Shown here in pieces: positions 51,590-59,758 of a DNA stretch of 64,000 bases. The notes beneath the pieces were generated by a model, which saw nothing but the letters and a program-made list of their open reading frames with translations, was not told the origin of the DNA and did no database searches. Position 1 is the first letter of the stretch, and every line of letters begins with the position of its first letter. Made by a program: the position numbers and the translations under genes. Location: the NCBI RefSeq assembly GCF_900215155.1, contig NZ_LT907980.1, forward strand, positions 4,154,001 through 4,218,000, given 5' to 3'. The stretch is from Marinobacter sp. LV10R510-11A (GTDB lineage: Bacteria; Pseudomonadota; Gammaproteobacteria; Pseudomonadales; Oleiphilaceae).

Positions 51590-54390
51590 TACACGCCCTC
51601 CTTTTTACTCTTGATAGCCGAATGCGGCGACAGCCGGCCAATGCTGACCAGTGCGAGCAGGGTGGCGCCAATCACAGCCATGTATACGCCCAGATCAAAT
51701 ATCAGAGCCGAGGCAACTTCGAATTTGCCTACAACGGGCCAGGTGATATAGCCAAATGCGGTCGTCAGGAAGGGGTAGCCGAAGGCTAGGCTGCCCGCGC
51801 CGGCGATGGTCGCAAGCAGCAGGCCGAGGCCAATAACATTATGGTACCGGAACGGAATACGATCCTGAGTCCATATCATGCCACTGGCAATGTACTGAAG
51901 AATCAGCGCCACGGAGGTTATCAGACCAGCAATAAAGCCGCCACCGGGCAAGTTGTGCCCGCGCAGGAAAATATAGGCAGACACCATGAGTGCCAGCGGC
52001 AGCATAGGTCGGGCAATCTGTCTGAGCATCAGGGGGTAATGATCCCGTGTCCAAGCGCGCCCTAATCCATCTCCCGGGGGTGGCGTGAGGGAGGTGTTTT
52101 TCAACATGGCATAAATGCCAAGCGCCGCAATCGCCAGTACTGTTATCTCGCCTAAGGTATCGAAGCCACGGAAGTCGACCAGGATTACGTTAACCACGTT
52201 GGTTCCACCGCCGCCTGGTTTGCTGTTTTCAAGGAAGAATTCGGAAATGGAACTGAACGGCTGAGTGAGCATGGCCAGTGTAATCAGAGTCATCCCTGTG
52301 CCTGCCGCCAGGGCGATGAGGATATCGCGCGTGCGCTGGGCCCTGGAACTCTCCATGGGTGTCCAAGAAGGCATGTAGTAGAGCGCTAGCATTAACAGAA
52401 CAATGGTGACAACTTCTACTGAGAGCTGTGTCATGGCCAGATCCGGTGCGGAGAAGCGGGCAAACGCCAGCGCGACAATCAGGCCAACCACGCTCAGCAG
52501 CACCAGTGCGTAAAAGCGCTCCCGGTGCCAAACGGCCGTTGCCAATGCAGATACCATAAGCACACCCGCGGCAATCCCCGTTGGCCAGTCAATCGCACTC
52601 AGCCCGTTCTCGCCAATATAAAAGCCGTTGTCGATCAGCGGCATGACGGTTACCGCAATAACGCTTACGATCAGAAGCATGGCATAGCGCTGCAGCGAGC
52701 CATTTTCGACCCATCCGGTAAAGCGGTTAGCCAGATGCACGAACTTTGAAACCACGGCCTCAAACACGGCTTTCTCGTCAATCTCCCGGAAACGGTCATG
52801 GAAATCGAAGAAGCGCTGACGCTGGCTGTACATCAGCAAGCCACCAAAAAACGCCAGGAAACTCATCAACAGGGGCAGGTTCAGGCCATGGATCACCGCA
52901 AGCTGATAATCCGGCGCGTCAAAACCGAGGGTGGCCGACGCAGCAGAATAGAGCAGAGGGCCAACGGAGAACGTCGGGAAAATGCCAACCATAATGCACG
53001 CGAACACCAGAATTTCCACGGGAATTTTCATGTAACGCGGTGGTTCATGGGGCGGGAATATTGGTAGGTCAACTGGCTTGCCGTTGAAGAAAACGTCGTG
53101 AATGAAGCGCGCCGAGTAGGCTATCGCAAAGATGCCCGCCAAGGTCGCGACAATCGGCGGCACCCATGACCACAGGCCAGGAAGGTTGAGCTGGAGTGAT
53201 TCTGCAAAAAACATTTCCTTGCTGAGAAAGCCGTTCAACAGAGGAACGCCCCCCATAGAGGCGGCTGCAACCATCGCCAGCGTGGCGGTATGGGGCATAT
53301 AACGCCAGAGCCCATTGATTCGGCGCATATCCCGGGTGCCTGTTTCGTGTTCAATGATACCGGCAGCCATGAACAGTGACGCCTTGAAGATGGCGTGGTT
53401 TATTACGTGAAATATTGCCGCGACGGTAGCCAGTTGTGTTCCCATGCCAAGCAGCAGGGTGATCAGGCCCAGATGGCTTACCGTTGAATAAGCAAGCAGA
53501 CCTTTAAGATCATGCTTGAACATCGCGACATAGGCGCCAAGCAGAAGGGTAACCAGGCCCGTGAAGCTAACCATGTAGAACCATTGCTCGGTTCCTGCCA
53601 AAGCAGGGTAAAGGCGCGCCATCAGGAATATGCCGGCTTTTACCATGGTGGCAGAATGCAGGTAAGCAGAGATCGGCGTGGGTGCCTGCATGGCGTGGGG
53701 CAGCCAGAAGTGAAACGGGAACTGGGCGGACTTTGTGAAGGCGCCGAGCAAAACCAGAGTCAGTGCAATTGGGTACAAGGCGTGGGCTTTAATTTGATCG
53801 CCGGCGGCGAGTACATCGTCCAGTTCAAAGCTGCCAACAATATTGCCAATGAGCAAAATGCCCGCCAGCAAGGCAAGGCCGCCGCCTCCGGTAACGGCCA
53901 GTGAAAGACGTGCACCACGCCGAGCATCCTGTTTGTGTGTCCAGAAACTGATCAGCAGGAACGACGTCAAGCTGGTGAGTTCCCAGAAAATGAGCATCAA
54001 CAGCAGGTTGCCAGAGAGCACTATGCCCAGCATTGAGCCTTTGAAGCACAAAAGCAGGGAGTAAAACTTGGCTACATTCTCATGGGCTTTGAGGTAGTAG
54101 TGGGCATAGAGAATGACGAGAAGGCCGATGACCAGTATAAGCAGCGCAAACAGCAGCGCCAGGCCATCCAGACGAAAACTAAACGAAAGCCCGAGTGCAG
54201 GGAGCCACTCATAGCTGTGCAGCACGGTACCGCCCGCGGCAAGAACAGACCAGTGTGGAAACAGCGCTGCCAGTGCAATCAACGCAGGGACAGATGATGC
54301 TATTGCGATAGCCGTTCGCCCGCCTTGGGCAAACAGGGGTGCGGCTATGGCCCCCAGAAACGGCAGTAGTACAACCAGCGGTAGCGACAT
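51589..54390 (-). CDS. mrpA: Mrp Na+/H+ antiporter subunit A with fused B domain
   Basis: 933-aa fusion of MrpA and MrpB. The NuoL-like part (about residues 1-490) shows FWELTSLTSFLLISFW (about 135-150), the lysine helix FTKSAQFPFHFWLPHAMQAP (about 217-236) and HSATMVKAGIFLMARLYP. A middle DUF4040-like domain is about 590-700. The MnhB-like part is about 780-930, recognised from LPGGGFIAGLITSVALILQY. Many gammaproteobacterial operons have this A-B fusion, leaving a six-gene operon A(B)CDEFG, the arrangement seen here. First gene of the operon; 370 bases lie upstream. Confidence 0.94.
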   Translation of the reverse strand: MSLPLVVLLPFLGAIAAPLFAQGGRTAIAIASSVPALIALAALFPHWSVLAAGGTVLHSYEWLPALGLSFSFRLDGLALLFALLILVIGLLVILYAHYYLKAHENVAKFYSLLLCFKGSMLGIVLSGNLLLMLIFWELTSLTSFLLISFWTHKQDARRGARLSLAVTGGGGLALLAGILLIGNIVGSFELDDVLAAGDQIKAHALYPIALTLVLLGAFTKSAQFPFHFWLPHAMQAPTPISAYLHSATMVKAGIFLMARLYPALAGTEQWFYMVSFTGLVTLLLGAYVAMFKHDLKGLLAYSTVSHLGLITLLLGMGTQLATVAAIFHVINHAIFKASLFMAAGIIEHETGTRDMRRINGLWRYMPHTATLAMVAAASMGGVPLLNGFLSKEMFFAESLQLNLPGLWSWVPPIVATLAGIFAIAYSARFIHDVFFNGKPVDLPIFPPHEPPRYMKIPVEILVFACIMVGIFPTFSVGPLLYSAASATLGFDAPDYQLAVIHGLNLPLLMSFLAFFGGLLMYSQRQRFFDFHDRFREIDEKAVFEAVVSKFVHLANRFTGWVENGSLQRYAMLLIVSVIAVTVMPLIDNGFYIGENGLSAIDWPTGIAAGVLMVSALATAVWHRERFYALVLLSVVGLIVALAFARFSAPDLAMTQLSVEVVTIVLLMLALYYMPSWTPMESSRAQRTRDILIALAAGTGMTLITLAMLTQPFSSISEFFLENSKPGGGGTNVVNVILVDFRGFDTLGEITVLAIAALGIYAMLKNTSLTPPPGDGLGRAWTRDHYPLMLRQIARPMLPLALMVSAYIFLRGHNLPGGGFIAGLITSVALILQYIASGMIWTQDRIPFRYHNVIGLGLLLATIAGAGSLAFGYPFLTTAFGYITWPVVGKFEVASALIFDLGVYMAVIGATLLALVSIGRLSPHSAIKSKKEGV

Positions 54391-54760
54391 CGCAACCTCG
54401 TTAGCGGTTTTCTTTTTTTTGAATGGAGATGGCTTATTAGCCTGAGTCTAGTCTCCGGTGGGCTACCCTGCACAAGTTGCATCTAGTGAATATGCCGGGC
54501 CACAAGAGTTGGTTCAGCGAGAGGCTGGTGGGTCTGGGAGGTACGGTAAACGCCCGCGATGCAGCGCGATGTCAGCGGTAATTGGGGGGCGATTGAACTG
54601 CATGCAGCCGACGGACCTTGCGGTCATGGTTGCTCCGTTAGTAAAACCTGGAAACTGATGATACGTGCCCGGGCTCGCAGGTCAAGTCAACTTGTGATCG
54701 ATCAAACGCAGAAATTGTGTTCAAGAGTGACGTGGAGGGGCACCGCGAGGCCCCTTTTTG
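54391..54760 (+). other. Non-coding region upstream of mrpA; possible small RNA
   Basis: No convincing protein gene on either strand; the best minus-strand frame, about 37 codons, has only a modest ribosome site. The region must hold the mrp promoter on the minus strand. On the plus strand it ends in a strong intrinsic terminator (54736-54759) that does not belong to any plus-strand gene, so a plus-strand RNA of up to about 300 bases may be made here. I find no match to RNase P, tmRNA, SRP RNA or 6S RNA motifs that I know. Confidence 0.4.
54736..54759 (+). terminator. Orphan plus-strand intrinsic terminator
   Basis: AGGGGC (54736-54741) pairs with GCCCCT (54750-54755) followed by TTTTT (54755-54759). 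The run of T is on the plus-strand 3' side only. No plus-strand gene lies within the previous 370 bases. Confidence 0.7.
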
Positions 54761-54925
54761 TCACCGGGCAGATTTAAGGGCATTAAAAATGGCCTCAGCT
54801 TCGGCCTCCAATACCTGATTACGCAGGCTATTGCCCTGGTGGGTCGCCTGTTCAATCTGTGCAAGCTTCATGCTGTATAGCCGGCTAAGAATTTCAGCTT
54901 GGGGTTGTCGAACTGGTGAGGTCAT
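54761..54925 (-). CDS. Small hypothetical protein, 54 aa
   Basis: 54-aa helical protein beginning MTSPVRQPQA, then SRLYSMKLAQIEQATHQ and ending IFNALKSAR, with a heptad-like pattern. The ATG at 54925 has GGGAG 8 bases upstream, much better than the longer frame to 55060. No family recognised. It is alone on the minus strand, divergent from the acyl-CoA dehydrogenase gene. Confidence 0.55.
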   Translation of the reverse strand: MTSPVRQPQAEILSRLYSMKLAQIEQATHQGNSLRNQVLEAEAEAIFNALKSAR

Positions 54926-55099
54926 GGCATTTTCTCCCACATAACACCTGTCAAGATACTTTACGGAAACATCCAGCCAGTGGCCGTTAGGGTAACCCGA
55001 TGCATAACCCGGGCCAAACCGGGTTCCCACGAAAACCCGGTTGTGAGAGCCTATAGGCAATCAACAGATGCTCCAGCCAATCACCAGGAAGCTGCATAA

Positions 55100-56902
55100 A
55101 TGACTGATACTCTGATAGACCGCCGCGATCTGGCGTTTCAACTTTACGAAGTTCTCGATACCGAAAGCCTGATCAGCCGCGACCGCTTCACCGAACACAA
55201 CCGTGATACCTTCGATGCCGTCATCGAAACCGCCGACAAAATGGCCAGAGAGAAGTTCGCCAGCCACAACAGCGCGGCTGATAAAGACGAACCCAAGTTC
55301 GTTAACGGCAAAGTGGAAATGTTGCCTGAAGTAAAAGAAGCCTTCGACGCATACGCTGAAGCGGGCTTTATCGCCGGCCGCTATGATTACGAGCTCGGTG
55401 GCATGCAACTTCCTGAATCCGTTATGGCCGCTTGCAACGGTTTCTTCACCGCCGCCAACCCAGGCACCGCAGGCTATCCGTTCCTAACCACTGCGGCCGC
55501 CAACCTCATCCGCGTTTTCGGCAACGAGTCACAGAAAATCAGCTTTCTGCCTAACATGCTTAGCGGCCGTTATTCCGGAACCATGGCGCTTACTGAGCCT
55601 CATGCCGGATCGTCGCTGGCGGATATCCGAACCTCCGCCACGCCAACAGATGAAGGCCACCACCTGATTAAAGGCGCAAAAATCTACATCTCCGGTGGCG
55701 AGCAGAGCATTACTGAAAACATCGTTCACATGGTGCTCGCCAAAATCAAAGGTGCTCCGGCAGGCGTAAAAGGCATCTCCCTGTTTATCGTTCCCAAGTT
55801 CCGCATAGACACCGATGGCAACCCGACGGATCGCAACGGCGTCAGCCTCGCCGGCTTGATCCACAAACTTGGTTACCGTGGCACCACTTCTACCGCGCTC
55901 AGTTTTGGTGACGATGCGCCTTGTCATGGTTATTTGGTGGGCGAGCCTCATCAGGGCCTGAAGTACATGTTCCAGATGATGAACGAAGCCCGGGTAGGCG
56001 TGGGCTTTGGTGCAGCGGTGATCGGCTATCGCGGTTATATGCACAGCCTGGCATATGCCAAAGATCGCCTGCAGGGCCGTAAAGCCTCGGAAAAGAACCC
56101 GGAAAGCCCTCAGGTACCGATCATCGAACATGCCGATGTGCGCCGAATGCTGCTGACCCAGAAAGCCTACAGCGAAGGCGGGCTGGCTCTTTGCTTGTAT
56201 GGCGCCCGCTTGATGGACGATCAGCACACCCATCCGGATGAACAAAAGCGCATCGAAGCCGGCAAACTGCTCGATCTGCTCACACCGGTTATCAAAACCT
56301 GGCCCTCCGAACATGGCCCGAAAGCCAACGACCTGGCCATTCAGGTATACGGCGGTGCCGGCTACACTCGTGAGTACCCGGTGGAACAGTGCTGGCGCGA
56401 TAACCGATTGAATCCTATCCATGAAGGCACCACCGGTATTCAGGGCCTGGACTTGCTGGGCCGTAAAATTTGGCAGGATCAAAGCCATGGCTTGCAGCTA
56501 CTGATGCAGGAAATGCAGGTAGATTTGGAAGGCGCCACCACCGACCGCTGCCAGCAATGGGCGTTGTCATTGAGTGAAACACTGCAACAGGCTGTTAAAG
56601 TCACCCAAGACCTTGGCAAATCCCTCATGAGCGGCGAAGTGGACAAGACCCTCGCCAACGCTTCCTGTTATCTGCACCTGTTTGGGCACATTATTGTCGC
56701 CTGGATGTGGCTGCGCCAAGCTAACGCTGCCGCCAATGCGCTGGCTTCAGCCAACACCGACGGCGAACGCAACTTCTACCAAGGCAAACTCCAGGCCGCC
56801 CAGTACTTCTTCCATTGGGAGCTGCCGACGGTCGCTCAGGATTTGGTGCTGTTGCGGAATATGGACGACACGTGCCTGAACATGAAGGCGGAGTGGTTCT
56901 GA
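55100..56902 (+). CDS. Acyl-CoA dehydrogenase
   Basis: 600-aa flavoprotein, longer than the usual 380-aa forms and like the large acyl-CoA dehydrogenases with an added C-terminal domain (about 470-600). Motifs: MALTEPHAGSSLADIRT (about 157-173, FAD and substrate), FQMMNEARVGVGFGAAVIGY (about 292-311), QVYGGAGYTREYPVEQCWRD (about 415-434) and NPIHEGTTGIQGLDLLGRK (catalytic Glu442). Introduces the 2,3-double bond of acyl-CoA in beta-oxidation. Its stop overlaps the crotonase start (TGATG), so the two are coupled. Confidence 0.93.
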   Translation: MTDTLIDRRDLAFQLYEVLDTESLISRDRFTEHNRDTFDAVIETADKMAREKFASHNSAADKDEPKFVNGKVEMLPEVKEAFDAYAEAGFIAGRYDYELGGMQLPESVMAACNGFFTAANPGTAGYPFLTTAAANLIRVFGNESQKISFLPNMLSGRYSGTMALTEPHAGSSLADIRTSATPTDEGHHLIKGAKIYISGGEQSITENIVHMVLAKIKGAPAGVKGISLFIVPKFRIDTDGNPTDRNGVSLAGLIHKLGYRGTTSTALSFGDDAPCHGYLVGEPHQGLKYMFQMMNEARVGVGFGAAVIGYRGYMHSLAYAKDRLQGRKASEKNPESPQVPIIEHADVRRMLLTQKAYSEGGLALCLYGARLMDDQHTHPDEQKRIEAGKLLDLLTPVIKTWPSEHGPKANDLAIQVYGGAGYTREYPVEQCWRDNRLNPIHEGTTGIQGLDLLGRKIWQDQSHGLQLLMQEMQVDLEGATTDRCQQWALSLSETLQQAVKVTQDLGKSLMSGEVDKTLANASCYLHLFGHIIVAWMWLRQANAAANALASANTDGERNFYQGKLQAAQYFFHWELPTVAQDLVLLRNMDDTCLNMKAEWF

Positions 56903-57681
56903 TGGCTTTGGTTAACGTTGAAAAGAAAGGTCATATCCTGCTGATCGGGTTGAACCGCCCGGAAAAAATGAACGCCATGAACCGTGCCATGTACCACGAG
57001 ATAGCTGCTGCCTATTACCAGCTGGAACACGATGACGATCTGAGAGTAGGGCTGATGTATGCAGAAGGCGACCACTTCACCAGCGGCCTGCAACTGGACG
57101 ACTGGGCGGGTGTATTCGCTAACGGGCAGGGTATAGAGCCAGGTGACGGCGAGTTAGATCCGTTTCATATAACCGGTGACGGTCTCAGCAAACCTGTCGT
57201 GTTCGCGGCTCAAGGCATCTGCTTCACCTGCGGTGTCGAGATGATGCTGAACACAGATATCCGTGTAGCGGCCAAAGGCACTCGCTTTGCACAGCTGGAA
57301 GTCAAACGCGGCATCTTCGCCTGCGGTGGTGCGACAATCCGCCTGCAGCGTGAAATCGGTTGGGGCAACGCCCAGCGTTATCTCCTGACCGGCGACGAAT
57401 GGACGGCAGAGCAGGCATTTGAGTGGGGGCTGATACAGGAACTTGTTGAGCCGGGTGAACAGTTCAACGTGGCTCTGGAAATCGCGGAGAAGATAGCCAG
57501 CGCCGCACCGCTGGGTGTGCGTGGCAGTTTGAAATCATCCAAAATCGCAGTAAGCGAAGGCCAGGAAGCGGCAAAGCAGCGGTTGTTTCCAGATCTACAG
57601 CCAGTAATGGCCAGCGAAGATGTTAAGGAAGGCATTCAGTCATTCCTTGAAAGACGGGATGCAGTCTTCAAAGGAAGGTGA
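56902..57681 (+). CDS. Crotonase/enoyl-CoA hydratase family protein
   Basis: 259-aa enoyl-CoA hydratase-like protein. The oxyanion-hole segment is HFTSGLQLDDWAG (about 58-70); the catalytic glutamates expected at positions like E144 and E164 of the rat enzyme are present in CGVEMMLNTDI (about 113) and FAQLEVKRGI (about 133). The usual GGxxR is GGATIRLQREIG. Probably hydrates enoyl-CoA made by the upstream dehydrogenase. Translation overlaps the dehydrogenase stop. Convergent with alkB, 24 bases apart. Confidence 0.92.
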   Translation: MALVNVEKKGHILLIGLNRPEKMNAMNRAMYHEIAAAYYQLEHDDDLRVGLMYAEGDHFTSGLQLDDWAGVFANGQGIEPGDGELDPFHITGDGLSKPVVFAAQGICFTCGVEMMLNTDIRVAAKGTRFAQLEVKRGIFACGGATIRLQREIGWGNAQRYLLTGDEWTAEQAFEWGLIQELVEPGEQFNVALEIAEKIASAAPLGVRGSLKSSKIAVSEGQEAAKQRLFPDLQPVMASEDVKEGIQSFLERRDAVFKGR

Positions 57682-57705
57682 CCGAATACTCCGATCTTTC
57701 AGAGA

Positions 57706-59007
57706 TTAGAGCTTGTTAGGCGGCCTTCTCCGAAGCTGAACCAGCCTCTTTTCCCTGCGCGCCTCAGCCTTGGCGGCAACCTCCGCAGCGTAATCCGCAT
57801 ACTTCGCCATCAGCTCCGCCTTGCGATTCGGGTCCCAGTTGATCGTGCTTATATCGCCTTCGTAGTGCTCAATCACGCGCTTATCCATGGTCTCGTACCA
57901 CCATTGCGGCACGTAGGCAGGCACTAACATCGAGGCATAGCCACCGGGCAACTGCGGCGCCTTCTCGAAGTGCCGCAATGCCTGGTAGCTTCGCTGCGGG
58001 TGGGCGTGATGATCAGAATGGCGCTGCAACTGATACAGGAACAGATTCGTCACAATGTGATTACTGTTCCAGCTGTGTTCTGGCTGTGTGCGCTCATATT
58101 TCCCGTTATTGTCTTTCTGGCGTAGTAGTCCGTAATGTTCAATGTAATTCACGCTCTCCAGCAAACTGGCGCCGTACACTGCCTGTGCGGCCAAGAACGG
58201 CACCGCCCGTGGGCCACAGACCAGTGTGGTCGCACCGAAGAAGCCGGCACTCATGGCCCAGCCCTGTAACAGCTCGTTGTTCAGGCTCCAGAAGCTTTTG
58301 CCCTTGCGGGCCAAGCGCGCCTTCTCAATCTCCACGGCCGATTTCATACCGCCAAACACCGAGCGCGGTAAAAACTTCCAAAAACTTTCACCCATGCGGC
58401 TGCTCGCGGGATCCTCTGGAGTTGCTACCCGCTTGTGGTGACCAAAGTTGTGCTCAACAACAAAGTGGGTGTAGCCCGTTGGTGCCAGAGCAGCCATAGC
58501 CATCAGTTTGTTGAACTTGCTGGATTTATGGCCCAGCTCGTGAGCGGTGTTGATGCCAATGCCATTGACGGCGCCAACGGTCAGTGCCAAACCGATTTTG
58601 TCCTCAATGGGCGTATTCTTACGGCTGGCCAACCAGGCACCCATAAACGTCATTGCATACTGTGTGGGGATAAATGCCTTTACGATGCGGCCGTAATACT
58701 TGTCCTGCTCCAGTGAATCGACTGCCGATTCTGGCGGGTTACTCTTATCCTCTCCAATGGCACGATCCAACGCCGGAATAATGCCATGAACCAGTGCTGG
58801 GCCAGTCCACGCAAGGGCTTTGAGCTTTTTTGGAGCTATTGCATAACCGGTTAGTGCTGCCAGACCTATGCCGGGCAAGGCCGGCCCTAAAAGCCAAAGG
58901 TAACGTTTCGGGTCTTTCCACTTTTCCACAGTGCTGGCTGCTATAGGGCTTTTTACCAGCCTTTTAGCTGATTGCGAATCAAGGTTGTCACGGGTTTTTG
59001 CATTCAT
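57706..59007 (-). CDS. alkB: Alkane 1-monooxygenase
   Basis: 433-aa integral-membrane diiron hydroxylase converting n-alkanes to 1-alkanols with O2 and rubredoxin. All histidine boxes are present: HELGHK (156-161), EHNFGHHKRVATPEDPASS (185-203), the HYG motif NYIEHYGLLR (287-296) and LQRHSDHHAHP (327-337), then SYQALRHF. Six helices are expected. About 30 residues longer at the C-terminus, Arg-rich. No rubredoxin gene is adjacent. Together with the acyl-CoA genes it points to alkane growth. A weak promoter-like pair (TTGCAT, 17 bases, TAAGTT) lies at 59067-59039 on the minus strand. Confidence 0.95.
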   Translation of the reverse strand: MNAKTRDNLDSQSAKRLVKSPIAASTVEKWKDPKRYLWLLGPALPGIGLAALTGYAIAPKKLKALAWTGPALVHGIIPALDRAIGEDKSNPPESAVDSLEQDKYYGRIVKAFIPTQYAMTFMGAWLASRKNTPIEDKIGLALTVGAVNGIGINTAHELGHKSSKFNKLMAMAALAPTGYTHFVVEHNFGHHKRVATPEDPASSRMGESFWKFLPRSVFGGMKSAVEIEKARLARKGKSFWSLNNELLQGWAMSAGFFGATTLVCGPRAVPFLAAQAVYGASLLESVNYIEHYGLLRQKDNNGKYERTQPEHSWNSNHIVTNLFLYQLQRHSDHHAHPQRSYQALRHFEKAPQLPGGYASMLVPAYVPQWWYETMDKRVIEHYEGDISTINWDPNRKAELMAKYADYAAEVAAKAEARREKRLVQLRRRPPNKL

Positions 59008-59268
59008 GGTGTCTCTCCAATGCGGTGCGCGTAACCTGAACTTATGTCGGACAATCTTTCAATGCAACAATTTAAGGTCGTGTTGGGGAGGTTGGCTCGA
59101 AATGACAAAGGGTACTTGGTTAGCCGAATGAGCAAGCCTAAGCCGGGCTTTTAGCGGGTCTGCGGAGCGATTGGTTAAATAAAGGGTAATCAGCAGGTAA
59201 TTGTGTGGTGCCGAACATGGCTTTACTCTGTACACGGTTACAAACGTTTACCAACAGAGGGATATGTT

Positions 59269-59562
59269 ATGAATAAGTTAACTCTCAGCGCACTTCTTAT
59301 GTTTTTGACTTTGGGTCTTGCAGCTTGCAGCTCCGAAGATAATGAGGGAGCTGATTTCGATAAAGCCGCTGACAACGCTGAAGAAATGGTGGACGATGCA
59401 GGCGATTCGATGGAAGAGACCTATGAAGAAGCCACCGGCCAAGACAAAGGCGTGATGGGCGAAATGAAAGAAGGTGCTGAAAACGCCGGCGACGAAATGG
59501 GTGATGCCGCCGATGAAGCCGGCGACTCCATTGAAGAAGGCTACGACGAAGTGACCGACTAA
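59269..59562 (+). CDS. Small acidic lipoprotein, hypothetical
   Basis: 97-aa lipoprotein. Signal peptide with lipobox GLAACSS (Cys20). The mature part is strongly acidic with repeated A-D-x-A-x-D units: DKAADNAEEMVDDAGDSMEE, then GEMKEGAENAGDEMG and DEAGDSIEEGYDEVTD. This resembles small acidic, helical stress or entericidin-like lipoproteins; I cannot name a family. I chose ATG 59269 with AGAGGGA 7 bases upstream. A strong terminator follows at 59624-59669. Confidence 0.78.
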   Translation: MNKLTLSALLMFLTLGLAACSSEDNEGADFDKAADNAEEMVDDAGDSMEETYEEATGQDKGVMGEMKEGAENAGDEMGDAADEAGDSIEEGYDEVTD

Positions 59563-59623
59563 CAGTCGCTTTTTTGCTCCGGCGCGTTTTACTTGCGTCG
59601 GAGCACTTCTATTAGTGTGAGTT

Positions 59624-59669
59624 AAAACCGTTAGTCTTTTTCAGAAAAGATTAACGGTTTTGTCTTTTT
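59624..59669 (+). terminator. Rho-independent terminator after the acidic lipoprotein gene
   Basis: Arms AAAACCGTTAGTCTTTT (59624-59640) and AAAAGATTAACGGTTTT (59645-59661) pair with one mismatch, followed by GTCTTTTT. It also separates the gene from the phoX promoter region. Confidence 0.85.
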
Positions 59670-59670
59670 A

Positions 59671-59688
59671 CTGTCCCCGCATTGTCAT
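59671..59688 (+). promoter_or_regulatory. Pho-box-like direct repeats upstream of phoX
   Basis: CTGTCCC-CGCA-TTGTCAT: two heptamers close to the CTGTCAT consensus, 11 bp apart, as in PhoB boxes. A further TTGTCTT lies 11 bp upstream (59660-59666, inside the terminator tail) and CTGTCAC lies at 59703-59709. The phoX ATG is about 70 bases downstream. Confidence 0.5.
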
Positions 59689-59758
59689 GTCTCCTGCCGA
59701 CACTGTCACTTCGACAACATCCGTATGTTGATCAGCGAAAGACAGAGAGAGACATAAC

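Noticed and set aside
54571..54684. Minus-strand 37-codon ORF upstream of mrpA
   Set aside because: Only a short GGAG site and no protein-like composition; not enough to call.
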